Source: Maledivibacter halophilus (GTDB lineage Bacteria > Bacillota > Clostridia > Peptostreptococcales > Caminicellaceae). Taken from it: 64,000 nt of DNA. The notes beneath the pieces were generated by a model that worked only from the letters and a program-made list of their open reading frames with translations, was not told the origin of the DNA and did no database searches. The position numbers and the translations under genes were made by a program. The stretch spans positions 157,464 through 221,463 of the forward strand of contig NZ_FUZT01000007.1 in NCBI RefSeq assembly GCF_900167445.1, in the 5' to 3' direction. Positions 1 through 6,705 of the stretch are shown here, in pieces; positions within the stretch are counted from its first letter, which is position 1; each line of letters opens with the position of its first letter.

Positions 1-264
1 TGGTGCCACATTAAAATAGGTTATATTATAGCCCTTTCCTTTAATTATATCTGCCACATACCAAGCTCCCAAATAGTATTTTAAAACAATAATATAGTTT
101 TCTCCTTGCCAATTATATACACCAATTAATTCTAATACACCATCCCCATCTAAATCTGCCATCATTACTGCCGGCCTTTTTATCGGCGCTTCCAGTATAA
201 TAAGCTTTGAAAAAGGTGGTAGAAATGATTTTATTACATCTAGCAAACCCCTATTATTCCACAT
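1..264 (-). CDS. Partial FG-GAP/VCBS-like protein (N-terminus)
   Basis: Only the first 88 codons are in the window; the gene runs off the left edge. It starts at an ATG with a GAGGGA ribosome binding site 6 bases upstream. The visible part has a calcium-loop-like stretch MADLDGDGVLELIGVY followed by WQGENYIIVLKYY, the pattern of one FG-GAP/VCBS-type beta-propeller blade. Proteins of this kind occur in clostridia as cell-surface or spore-associated proteins, but no signal peptide is visible here and the role is unknown. It lies downstream of the ATC-hydrolase-like gene in the same direction. Confidence 0.6.
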   Translation of the reverse strand, partial: MWNNRGLLDVIKSFLPPFSKLIILEAPIKRPAVMMADLDGDGVLELIGVYNWQGENYIIVLKYYLGAWYVADIIKGKGYNITYFNVAP

Positions 265-349
265 ATTATATCCCTCTTTATTTTTTACTTTATAATTATT
301 ATATGTAAGGGCTTTAAATATGTGTTTGAATACTAATTTCTCCTGCTGC

Positions 350-1063
350 CTATGAAGGTAATTGATTAAAATTAGTATCCATGTAACTTTTTACCATCTT
401 TACACTGTCATCTCCATACCTATCAGAAAAATCCTCCATGGCCTTATCTAACATACTAAGTGCCCTTTCACCTAGTTCTTCAATAAGTACTTCACCTATT
501 GTTTTATAAAGATGTCCACAATGATATTCCCATGACATAACAGCATTTTTACCTGGACGAATTAATTTTTTATAGATCAAAACAGCCATCTTCTTACCTT
601 TCAATTGTGCATCGTAAAAAACAAAGTCGCAGTGGGTTCCATCATTTGGCTGGGTTGAATTAACATCAATCCGCAAATCTTTATTAAAACCCTTGACTAG
701 AGCTTTATCAACCTCCATACAAAAATATCGTCCATAAGCCATTAGGTTATTTTCTTTCCAAGCCGTATGCCATGGGCATTTAAAAACATGCATAGCTGCA
801 TTTGGGCTTTTCTGTACTAATTTTTGTTCCATCTCTTCCTTTGGAGCCTTCCACTCAGAATAAGCCATATAATTATCCATAGTAAGCTCATGTCCATTTG
901 CCTCGGCTCTTAAAGCCATTCTTCTTCCTCTTTGCATGGCGTATCTAATAACTGCTCTGCGCATAATAGGTTCTCCTGTTCTCTCACCTACTGCTTCAAT
1001 AACGGCCTTTGAAATCCATGCAAATAGTAAAGCATGATGGGTCGCTGTAAATTTTTTCCCCAT
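350..1063 (-). CDS. L-2-amino-thiazoline-4-carboxylic acid hydrolase family protein
   Basis: A 237-residue cytosolic protein that I recognise as the ATC hydrolase-like family, named for an enzyme that opens the thiazoline ring on the way to L-cysteine. The family is widespread in anaerobes where the substrate is usually unknown. Visible family features are an N-terminal helical part (residues 1-75), the cysteine patches KCPWH near residue 95 and YFCMEVD near 112, the strand CDFVFYD near 145, and CGHLYKTIGEVL near 182. The start follows GAGGGGGA. It is downstream of a TetR gene, separated by a MITE-like repeat, and may or may not be co-transcribed. The specific substrate is not shown by the sequence. 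Confidence 0.7.
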   Translation of the reverse strand: MGKKFTATHHALLFAWISKAVIEAVGERTGEPIMRRAVIRYAMQRGRRMALRAEANGHELTMDNYMAYSEWKAPKEEMEQKLVQKSPNAAMHVFKCPWHTAWKENNLMAYGRYFCMEVDKALVKGFNKDLRIDVNSTQPNDGTHCDFVFYDAQLKGKKMAVLIYKKLIRPGKNAVMSWEYHCGHLYKTIGEVLIEELGERALSMLDKAMEDFSDRYGDDSVKMVKSYMDTNFNQLPS

Positions 1064-1081
1064 ATTCCCCCTCCTCTTATT

Positions 1082-1188
1082 TATATAGATTTCCCATAGT
1101 AAAACTTAATTTATACGTATCAAAATATCCAGCGTTTCTAAGGATTTTTGAGATGTATAAATTAACTGTTTTACTGGAATATCTATAG
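1082..1188. repeat. MITE-like palindromic repeat, copy 1
   Basis: A 107-bp element with long imperfect inverted arms, so a transcript would fold into one hairpin. The arms run from TATAGATTTCCC to CTATAG. Nearly the same sequence occurs inverted at 56666-56771, and a diverged copy lies near 16107-16210. It sits between the TetR gene and the ATC-hydrolase-like gene, so it may act as a transcript-processing or termination structure there. Confidence 0.75.
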
Positions 1189-1223
1189 ATATCTAGCTCT
1201 AAAGTATTACGAATTTTAACTCT

Positions 1224-1853
1224 CTATAGTTCAATACCCAAAACCGAATTCCAACCAGCCACAAAAAATTTAGTAATTGTACCTAAGTATTCAAAAGCTT
1301 CTTCTTTAGACATATCATGCTTGACGACCTCATAAATAGCTGAAAAGTGAATATGTGACAGGATGTGAAGTTCTTTCTTGGAAATATAATTTACCTTTAT
1401 CCCCTGATTCTTAAGCTCAGCAAAATATCGGATTCCCTCTTCAACACTCCAGCTCACCATGTCTTCGATAAAGTTTGCATAACTTGTTCCTTCTGAGGAC
1501 ATCAAAATCAGTTTAAATTCATCTATATATTTATATACATAGTTAATATATTCCTTCATATTAGTATGAGAAATTGACCTTATTGCCTGTTGATTTATAT
1601 GTCCACTATATAACAAATCATAATATTGGCCCATCATATTTACTTGCATATTACAAGACTCTTTAAAGGCAGGAGCAACTAAGGTTTCAAATAATTGGTT
1701 TTTATCTGAAAAATGAGCATAAAAGGCTCCTGTTGTTACACCTGCCATTTTACTAATCTTCCTTAAAGAAGCATCTTTATATCCTTTTTTTAAGAATTCC
1801 TTTTTAGCACATTTTAATATTTCTTCTTTTGAATTAGCCTTACCCATAGTCAC
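1224..1853 (-). CDS. TetR/AcrR family transcriptional regulator
   Basis: A one-domain DNA-binding N-terminus followed by a helical ligand-binding domain. The TetR helix-turn-helix is LRKISKMAGVTTGAFYAHFS near residues 30-50, followed by DKNQLFETLV. I chose the GTG at 1853 because GGGAG lies 8 bases upstream. The ATG two codons later is 14 bases away, and the longer reading frame from 1895 would run into the operator. Length (about 210 aa) is typical. A consensus promoter with an overlapping 36-bp palindrome lies immediately upstream, so autorepression is likely. The ligand and any further targets are unknown; the ATC-hydrolase-like gene downstream is a candidate. Confidence 0.85.
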   Translation of the reverse strand: MTMGKANSKEEILKCAKKEFLKKGYKDASLRKISKMAGVTTGAFYAHFSDKNQLFETLVAPAFKESCNMQVNMMGQYYDLLYSGHINQQAIRSISHTNMKEYINYVYKYIDEFKLILMSSEGTSYANFIEDMVSWSVEEGIRYFAELKNQGIKVNYISKKELHILSHIHFSAIYEVVKHDMSKEEAFEYLGTITKFFVAGWNSVLGIEL

Positions 1854-1870
1854 TATGTATTCTCCCTTTA

Positions 1871-1906
1871 GTATAATAACAGCGTTACGTAACACCGTTA
1901 TTATAC
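1871..1906. promoter_or_regulatory. 36-bp palindrome, probable TetR operator
   Basis: The arms GTATAATAAC (1871-1880) and GTTATTATAC (1897-1906) are perfect inverted copies. The centre GTTACGTAAC (1884-1893) is itself palindromic, and only two base pairs in the whole 36 mismatch. It overlaps the -10 box and the expected start of transcription, so bound repressor would block RNA polymerase. Confidence 0.8.
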
Positions 1907-1928
1907 TCTCTGTATTTTATCCTGTCAA
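1900..1928 (-). promoter_or_regulatory. Consensus promoter of the TetR gene
   Basis: On the minus strand, TTGACA (1923-1928), a 17-base spacer, and TATAAT (1900-1905). Both boxes match the primary sigma factor consensus exactly. Confidence 0.85.
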
Positions 1929-1980
1929 TATGATATTGATATTCATTGTTATTTAAGTGATGAATAATATTTTGTTATGT

Positions 1981-2063
1981 GAGCAAATTGCATAATTACC
2001 TTCAGCAAAGACATATCACATATATTATACAACTTCCCCAAGTTAAAATTATGCAATTTCCTC
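1981..2063. repeat. MITE-like repeat with AAATTGCATAATT ends (copy A)
   Basis: An 83-bp stretch bounded by the inverted ends AAATTGCATAATT and AATTATGCAATTT. Its inner sequence, with the shared segment GACATA and TTGGG/TTGTATAATATAT, recurs in opposite orientation at 2827-2944. The two copies bracket the RHH/96-aa gene pair. Confidence 0.75.
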
Positions 2064-2072
2064 ATGTAACTG

Positions 2073-2363
2073 TCATATAAGCTCAAGAATATTCAAAAGT
2101 TTGATGCAATCTCTATATCCTTGTAAATAAAGGGTTTCTCTTTCTATCCATTCAATTCTTCCTATACAATCCTTATTTTTCAAAATAAATGATCTATCTT
2201 CATCATTAAGTGACTTTAATATCTCTTGAATTTTAGTACTTTCTTCTATTTTATTTCTTACTAATTCACTATACTCTTTATTAGTAGAACGTAAATTTTT
2301 TATTACATCTTCATGAATATCACAAAATAAAACTTTCAAAGATTCTATATATCTATTCGACAT
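2073..2363 (-). CDS. Small helical protein of unknown function (96 aa)
   Basis: A 96-residue, charged, mainly helical protein starting at ATG behind GGAGGGA. The C-terminal pattern LYLQGYRDCIKLLNIL resembles small clostridial DUF proteins that end in a YxxGF/Y-D-x-I-x-L helix, but I cannot name the family firmly. It lies 122 bases downstream of a ribbon-helix-helix gene in the same direction, the usual order of an antitoxin and its partner. A toxin role is speculation. The beginning of a decayed homologue, with the same RBS and first codons, is found near 61920-61950. Confidence 0.6.
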   Translation of the reverse strand: MSNRYIESLKVLFCDIHEDVIKNLRSTNKEYSELVRNKIEESTKIQEILKSLNDEDRSFILKNKDCIGRIEWIERETLYLQGYRDCIKLLNILELI

Positions 2364-2423
2364 AATTCCCTCCTTATGATAATTTCTTGAATTACCATCT
2401 CAAACAGGGTATAATAGATTTAC

Positions 2424-2491
2424 CGCTGCTATTGATAGCGGAAGCAATAAGAGTTTTGGCATGCTTTTCTGGGCGGTCAAAGCTCTTATTG
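2424..2491 (-). promoter_or_regulatory. Two hairpins between the RHH and 96-aa genes
   Basis: On the minus strand the end of the RHH gene (including its stop codon) pairs CAATAAGAG with CTCTTATTG around a loop. This is followed by a second short stem CCGCTATC/GATAGC-GG. There is no strong T-tract, so it may be an attenuator, a processing site or a small structured RNA rather than a plain terminator. The decayed copy at 61990-62040 keeps a similar pair of stems despite changed sequence. Confidence 0.45.
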
Positions 2492-2665
2492 TTTATCTAG
2501 GTCATCATATACTTTATGAACACCTTTTCTCAAAACCTCTGACTTACTTATATTTAGTTCATCACTACAATACCTAAGTTTTTTATCTGTTTCATCATCA
2601 ATTCTAAATTTTATTGTTTTATTCTTTGGTGCATTAGTAGGACGACCTATTTTTTTGTTCGCCAC
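2486..2665 (-). CDS. Ribbon-helix-helix (CopG-like) DNA-binding protein, 59 aa
   Basis: A short gene starting at GTG at 2665 with GGAGGTG upstream. The protein begins ANKKIGRPTNAPKN, then KTIKFRIDDETDKKLRYC and LNISKSEVLRKGVHKVYDDL. That is a basic strand followed by two helices, the classic RHH fold of about 45 residues; the strand residues KTIKFRI would enter the DNA major groove. The GRPT-N-PKN start is common in small clostridial RHH proteins. It precedes the 96-aa gene and both sit between inverted MITE-like repeats. It is probably an autoregulator, with an antitoxin role possible. Confidence 0.75.
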   Translation of the reverse strand: MANKKIGRPTNAPKNKTIKFRIDDETDKKLRYCSDELNISKSEVLRKGVHKVYDDLDKQ

Positions 2666-2826
2666 TTATCTTTCCACCTCCATTTTGTGGGTACAATATT
2701 ATATTAACTTATGTGGGGTCATTTGTCAATAGAACTTATCAACTATTCATTACCAAAAAATTTAAAAATCCTTTAAATTAATGTTATAATAAAGAATTGT
2801 TAAAAGATATTTTTATAATAATAATT

Positions 2827-2944
2827 AAGGAAATTGCATAATTCTAACTTGGCACAATTGCATAATATATATGGTATGTCTTTGGAGATTTTTAAACTAT
2901 ATATATTAGATAGTTTTTACATAAGGTAATTATGCAATTTGCTC
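2827..2944. repeat. MITE-like repeat with AAATTGCATAATT ends (copy B)
   Basis: Same family as 1981-2063 but in opposite orientation and about 35 bases longer, because of an internal AT-rich hairpin (AAACTAT/ATAGTTT) near 2892-2918. A short piece of the same repeat, with TATGCCAAGT and AATTATG, is also visible near 62153-62190. Confidence 0.7.
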
Positions 2945-2967
2945 AATTAAAAAGAGGAGGGTTATTT

Positions 2968-3333
2968 ATGAAGAATAAAAAAACGATAATAACTATTACA
3001 TTGGCAGGATTAGGTATGGCAGCATTTTTATATAAAAACAATATGCCTAAAATACCTATAAAGGAATATAAGCTATTGTGCCTTGAACTAGCAGAAATTG
3101 ATGATCAAATTGCAAGAAATGAGTTAGAAGGAAATACTATTAATAGAAACAGTATCGTTTTTCCTCCAAAGGATAAGTCAATTAAAAACCGATATAAAAT
3201 ATTTTTTGATATGTATAAAAAATACAGCCGCGAAGAATTAAAAGAAGAAAAGAAAAAATTATTAGATCGTCTTGAAATATCAAAGCAGTATAAAAATGAT
3301 GAATCTGAGGATTTAGAGCTTGTAATAGAATAG
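2968..3333 (+). CDS. Small membrane-anchored protein of unknown function (121 aa)
   Basis: The start is the ATG at 2968, placed 7 bases after AGGAGGG; an earlier in-frame ATG at 2932 lies inside the MITE-like repeat and has no RBS. The protein has a basic start MKNKK, one membrane segment TIITITLAGLGMAAFLY (residues 6-22), and a charged, probably coiled-coil remainder ending in acidic residues. No catalytic motif is visible. It is followed by a terminator shared with the convergent flxA operon. I do not recognise the family. Confidence 0.55.
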   Translation: MKNKKTIITITLAGLGMAAFLYKNNMPKIPIKEYKLLCLELAEIDDQIARNELEGNTINRNSIVFPPKDKSIKNRYKIFFDMYKKYSREELKEEKKKLLDRLEISKQYKNDESEDLELVIE

Positions 3334-3348
3334 ATCAATATAAAGTGA

Positions 3349-3394
3349 AAAACACCTTCTCTTAAGCTTATTTTACTTAACTAGAAGGTGTTTT
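3349..3394. terminator. Bidirectional intrinsic terminator
   Basis: Stem AAAACACCTTCT / AGAAGGTGTTTT with T-rich tails on both strands. It lies between the convergent small membrane-protein gene (plus) and flxA (minus) and ends both units. Confidence 0.85.
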
Positions 3395-3417
3395 ATTATC
3401 TTTATAATGAATTTCTC

Positions 3418-4239
3418 CTAACAAAAATCATTCTTAATCTTTTTAAGCTCAGATAAATAAAACACTGGACCATCTTTGCAAACATAGTGTTCATCTAGAT
3501 TGCAACGGCCACATTTACCTATTCCGCATTTCATTTTGTATTCCAATGTAGTAATAATCTGCTTAGGATCAAAGCCTAATTTTTCTAAGGTTTGCAAAGT
3601 AAATTTAATCATAATTGGAGGGCCACATATAATAGCCATAGTCTCTTTAGGATCGGGTCTTAATTCTTCTAGATATTGGGGAACAAATCCTACAAAGCCC
3701 TTCCAATTAGGATTTTCTACGTCCACTGACAAATTCATCTCAAACTCCTTCTCTTTAGGCCAGCTTTCAAAAATATCCCTTTCAAAAATCAAGTCATCTA
3801 CAGACCGGGCCCCATAGACAAGTTGAAATTTGTTTGGATATTCCTCTCTATGGTCTAGGGCATATTGAACTAATGATCTTAGGGGAGCTAAACCAATTCC
3901 CCCTCCTATAAATAGAAGATTTTTTCCCTTTAGATCTTCTACTGGAAAACCATTACCATAGGGACCGCGAATACCTACTTCAGCCCCTGCATCCAGCTGA
4001 TGGAGAGCCTCTGTAAGCTTTCCTACCCTTTTTATACTAAATTCCAGATAGTCACAGCCTGGAGGAGAAGTAATGGAAAAAAGTGCCTCTCCAATTCCCA
4101 AAAGGGATATCATGGCACATTGACCGGGTATTTGATTTAAGGGTTTTTCGGGCTTTATTTGAAAGGTTTTAACATCACTGCTTTCAGTAATAATATTTAT
4201 TATCTTCCCACCCATAGGTATTAAAGGATTATGCTTCAT
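3418..4239 (-). CDS. flxA: FlxA-like NAD(H)-binding flavoprotein subunit
   Basis: A ferredoxin-NADP reductase-fold protein (273 aa), related to anaerobic sulfite reductase subunit B and to FlxA of the FlxABCD-HdrABC complex. An FAD-binding barrel (to about residue 100, with GPYGNGFP) precedes the nucleotide-binding half beginning LLFIGGGIGLAPLRS. The C-terminal CGIGKCGRC plus a later C ligates a [2Fe-2S] cluster. It is the expected entry point for NADH electrons. The start at 4239 follows GGAGG by 8 bases and overlaps the end of flxB by 11 bases, so translation is probably coupled. It is the last gene of the operon, followed by the terminator at 3349-3394. Confidence 0.85.
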   Translation of the reverse strand: MKHNPLIPMGGKIINIITESSDVKTFQIKPEKPLNQIPGQCAMISLLGIGEALFSITSPPGCDYLEFSIKRVGKLTEALHQLDAGAEVGIRGPYGNGFPVEDLKGKNLLFIGGGIGLAPLRSLVQYALDHREEYPNKFQLVYGARSVDDLIFERDIFESWPKEKEFEMNLSVDVENPNWKGFVGFVPQYLEELRPDPKETMAIICGPPIMIKFTLQTLEKLGFDPKQIITTLEYKMKCGIGKCGRCNLDEHYVCKDGPVFYLSELKKIKNDFC

Positions 4240-5281
4240 CGGATTTTCCTCCAATCTTTTTGATTACAGTGTTTATTGATATTCCCACGGGGCAGAGCTC
4301 AGCACATCGACCACAGCCTACACATGACAGCTCTCCATGTTTTTTTACAAAATAATTTAGTTTATGATAAAATCGATTTTTAATACGATCTTTTTTTGTA
4401 GGTCTAGGGTTATGGTCCCCTGCCATATTGGTAAAGTTTGAGAACATACAGGAATCCCATGTGCGATAACGAACACCCTGATCTTTTCGATTAAAATCAC
4501 GAATATCATAGCAGTGGCAAGTAGGACAATAATAAGTACAGGTACCACAGCCTAAACACAGCATTCCCAGATTATCCCATAGTGGAGAATCAAAGAATTC
4601 ATCCATTCTTTTTTGGATTTCTTCTGGTGAAAGTCTTTCTTCAAGTTTCTTTTCCCCATTCCCTGCAGGCACTGGAAAGATTTCTGAAGTCTTAAAATCT
4701 CCGATTTCCATCAGCTGTTCTAACAGTTTTTCACCCTTTTTACTATTAGATTTTAAATAAATTTCTTTTTTATTATCCTTATACATCAAAATGTCGGCAG
4801 AAGGTTCAGTAGGACATATGCCAAAGTCTTCACAGCTGCAGTTTTCTCCTATTTCAGTACAGATAGCTGCAATAATCACTGTTTTGTCTCTCTTTTCCCT
4901 ATATAAGGTATCCACTGGATCCGCTAAAAAAACTTTATCAATTAATTCTAGACTTCTTACATCACAGGCTTTAACCCCTAAAATAATTTGTGGCATCATC
5001 TTTTCTGGTTCTTCAATTTCTAATTTATCTCCCCTTCTAGAAAATTTGATATAAGTTTCTGAGTCGGGAAATAAAAAGGATTTTATAGAACCTAGTGGGG
5101 GCTTGCTTTGAAAAGTAATCTCTTCTACAATTTCTACTTCCTTAGGATTCACTCGATCTAGAGGACGATAATGTTCTACCTCATCTTCAAGCTTAGGACA
5201 AAAAATATTGTATTTAGATTTCAGCTGACTAAGGGCAGATATCAAATTGGAAAACTCATTTGTTTTAATAATTAATCCCAT
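4229..5281 (-). CDS. flxB: FlxB-like 4Fe-4S electron-transfer subunit
   Basis: A 350-residue iron-sulfur protein of the anaerobic sulfite reductase A / FlxB type. A poorly conserved N-terminal half (with VKACDVRSLELIDKVFL near 105-125 and a CxxxxxNCSCEDFGxCP patch near 140-155) is followed by two C-terminal cluster motifs, CLGCGTCTYYCPTCHC and CVGCGRCAELCP. It would pass electrons from FlxA to FlxC/FlxD. It starts directly after the flxC stop codon, with GGAGG 8 bases upstream. No active-site or sirohaem motif is present, so it is not a catalytic sulfite reductase subunit. Confidence 0.8.
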   Translation of the reverse strand: MGLIIKTNEFSNLISALSQLKSKYNIFCPKLEDEVEHYRPLDRVNPKEVEIVEEITFQSKPPLGSIKSFLFPDSETYIKFSRRGDKLEIEEPEKMMPQIILGVKACDVRSLELIDKVFLADPVDTLYREKRDKTVIIAAICTEIGENCSCEDFGICPTEPSADILMYKDNKKEIYLKSNSKKGEKLLEQLMEIGDFKTSEIFPVPAGNGEKKLEERLSPEEIQKRMDEFFDSPLWDNLGMLCLGCGTCTYYCPTCHCYDIRDFNRKDQGVRYRTWDSCMFSNFTNMAGDHNPRPTKKDRIKNRFYHKLNYFVKKHGELSCVGCGRCAELCPVGISINTVIKKIGGKSDEA

Positions 5282-6283
5282 TTATTTACCCTCCTTTTCA
5301 AAAAAGTTTGGCTCGTCAGCCTTAGCACTTGATAAAGGAGTTGGCAGTTGATCAATGCCAGCTTCATAGGAACCGTAAAATTCATGAAGATCTCCTTTTA
5401 ATTTCTGATTTAAAAGATGTAGAGGAATATTCTCTGGACATACCCTTGAGCACTCACCACATCCAACACATCGGTCGGATACATGAAAAGCCCTTATTAT
5501 ATGGTAGAACTGGTGTTGTGCCAGCTCACTTTTATCTGCATCTATATAATCCGGATTTTCTCTATCAAAAATACATACCCGACATGTACAAACAGGACAT
5601 GCATTCCTACAGCTATAGCAGCGTTTACAGCGATTCAGCTGCCTCTTCCAAAATTCAAATCTTTCTTTCCTTGACATTTTCTCAATTTCATCAATATCTG
5701 TAAAACATTCTTTTAGTGTCAGTTTTTTTTCTTCTATGACCTTTGGTATATTATCTCCTGTAATGAGAACATCTACCTCTTCCTTTGGTGGTGTAGAATA
5801 CTTACAGCTGAGGCAAAAGGGAGATAGAATCTTCTCATATTTGACTTTTTTCTTTCTTTCTTTATTCTTTACCTCTAAAAAATCAGTATTAAATTCCAGC
5901 TGGATTTCACCAAGTTCTTGGCCGATTTCCTTTTTAAGTTGGTCTTTTTTAATCATACCAGAACACTGAACACCTATAAGATAGATTTGATCTCTTTGAA
6001 TACGGCTTTCTCCAAGCATAAGCTTAATTGCCCTATGATCACAGCCCTTAACCACAAGGGCTGTCTTTTTATTTTGAAAACCATCTTGAAGCAAATATTT
6101 AGAAAGGGCCTTTTCACTGAAGGCATCAAATATTAAATTTTTAGCTTCATGGGGAGATGTGGCAATATAGGGGATAAATTCAAAGGTACCCTTACCCTTT
6201 GTGTAGCCTAGTACCATATCTACCTCTTTATTTTCCAATAATTTAATAGCTATTTCTTGCAGCTTTTCTGTCATCTTGAACAT
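5282..6283 (-). CDS. flxC: FlxC-like 4Fe-4S protein (F420-hydrogenase beta-like)
   Basis: A 333-residue protein with an N-terminal F420-hydrogenase beta/Flx-type domain (VKGCDHRAIKLML near 78-90, CxxC-containing FCLSCKYSTPP near 155). A C-terminal dicluster ferredoxin follows: CKRCYSCRNACPVCTC and CVGCGECSRVCP. The start at 6283 has GAGG 8 bases upstream and overlaps the end of flxD by 13 bases. The combination with FlxA, B and D matches the known flavin oxidoreductase module of sulfate reducers and clostridia. Its exact route for electrons is not known. Confidence 0.8.
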   Translation of the reverse strand: MFKMTEKLQEIAIKLLENKEVDMVLGYTKGKGTFEFIPYIATSPHEAKNLIFDAFSEKALSKYLLQDGFQNKKTALVVKGCDHRAIKLMLGESRIQRDQIYLIGVQCSGMIKKDQLKKEIGQELGEIQLEFNTDFLEVKNKERKKKVKYEKILSPFCLSCKYSTPPKEEVDVLITGDNIPKVIEEKKLTLKECFTDIDEIEKMSRKERFEFWKRQLNRCKRCYSCRNACPVCTCRVCIFDRENPDYIDADKSELAQHQFYHIIRAFHVSDRCVGCGECSRVCPENIPLHLLNQKLKGDLHEFYGSYEAGIDQLPTPLSSAKADEPNFFEKEGK

Positions 6284-6705
6284 CTGAGATCCCTCACTTT
6301 ATCATAAACTCCCATTTGTTTAAGCCTTTGAGTAAACTCCTCTACAGTAATTTTAAAGCGATCCCCTTCATTTCCTGATATCCATTTTACTAATAAGCGT
6401 TCAGGATCAAGGCCCATAAACTCCATAAGACTTCTTAATAATACCATTCGTTTTCTTGTATGGTAATTACCCGTATCATAATGACAATCTCCTGGATGGC
6501 AGCCTGCAATCATAACACCGTCGGCACCATTTTGAAAGGCCCTTAGTATTAAGGATACATCTACTCTACTAGAACAGGGAACCCGTATTATCCTTATATT
6601 TTCAGGATATTTCAGCCGACCGGTTCCAGCCAAATCAGCCCCAGCATAGCTGCACCAGTTACAACAAAATGCTATAATTTTAGGCTCAAAACCTTCTTGC
6701 ATCAT
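6271..6705 (-). CDS. flxD: FlxD / MvhD-type electron-transfer subunit
   Basis: A 144-residue MvhD/FrhD-family protein, the subunit that links an electron donor module to HdrA through a [2Fe-2S] cluster. Conserved cysteines are visible in FCCNWCSYAGADLAG, in VPCSSRVD and in AGCHPGDCHYDTGNYHTRKR. Length is normal for the family. Its ATG overlaps the hdrA stop codon (ATGA), consistent with stoichiometric production with HdrA. No hydrogenase genes are nearby, which argues that the donor is the FlxABC module, not H2. Confidence 0.9.
   Translation of the reverse strand: MMQEGFEPKIIAFCCNWCSYAGADLAGTGRLKYPENIRIIRVPCSSRVDVSLILRAFQNGADGVMIAGCHPGDCHYDTGNYHTRKRMVLLRSLMEFMGLDPERLLVKWISGNEGDRFKITVEEFTQRLKQMGVYDKVRDLRCSR

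Noticed and set aside
2848..2866. TTGGCAC followed by TTGCAT resembling a sigma-54 promoter
   Set aside because: The gap between the GG and GC elements is too short for sigma-54, and the sequence is part of a repeat.
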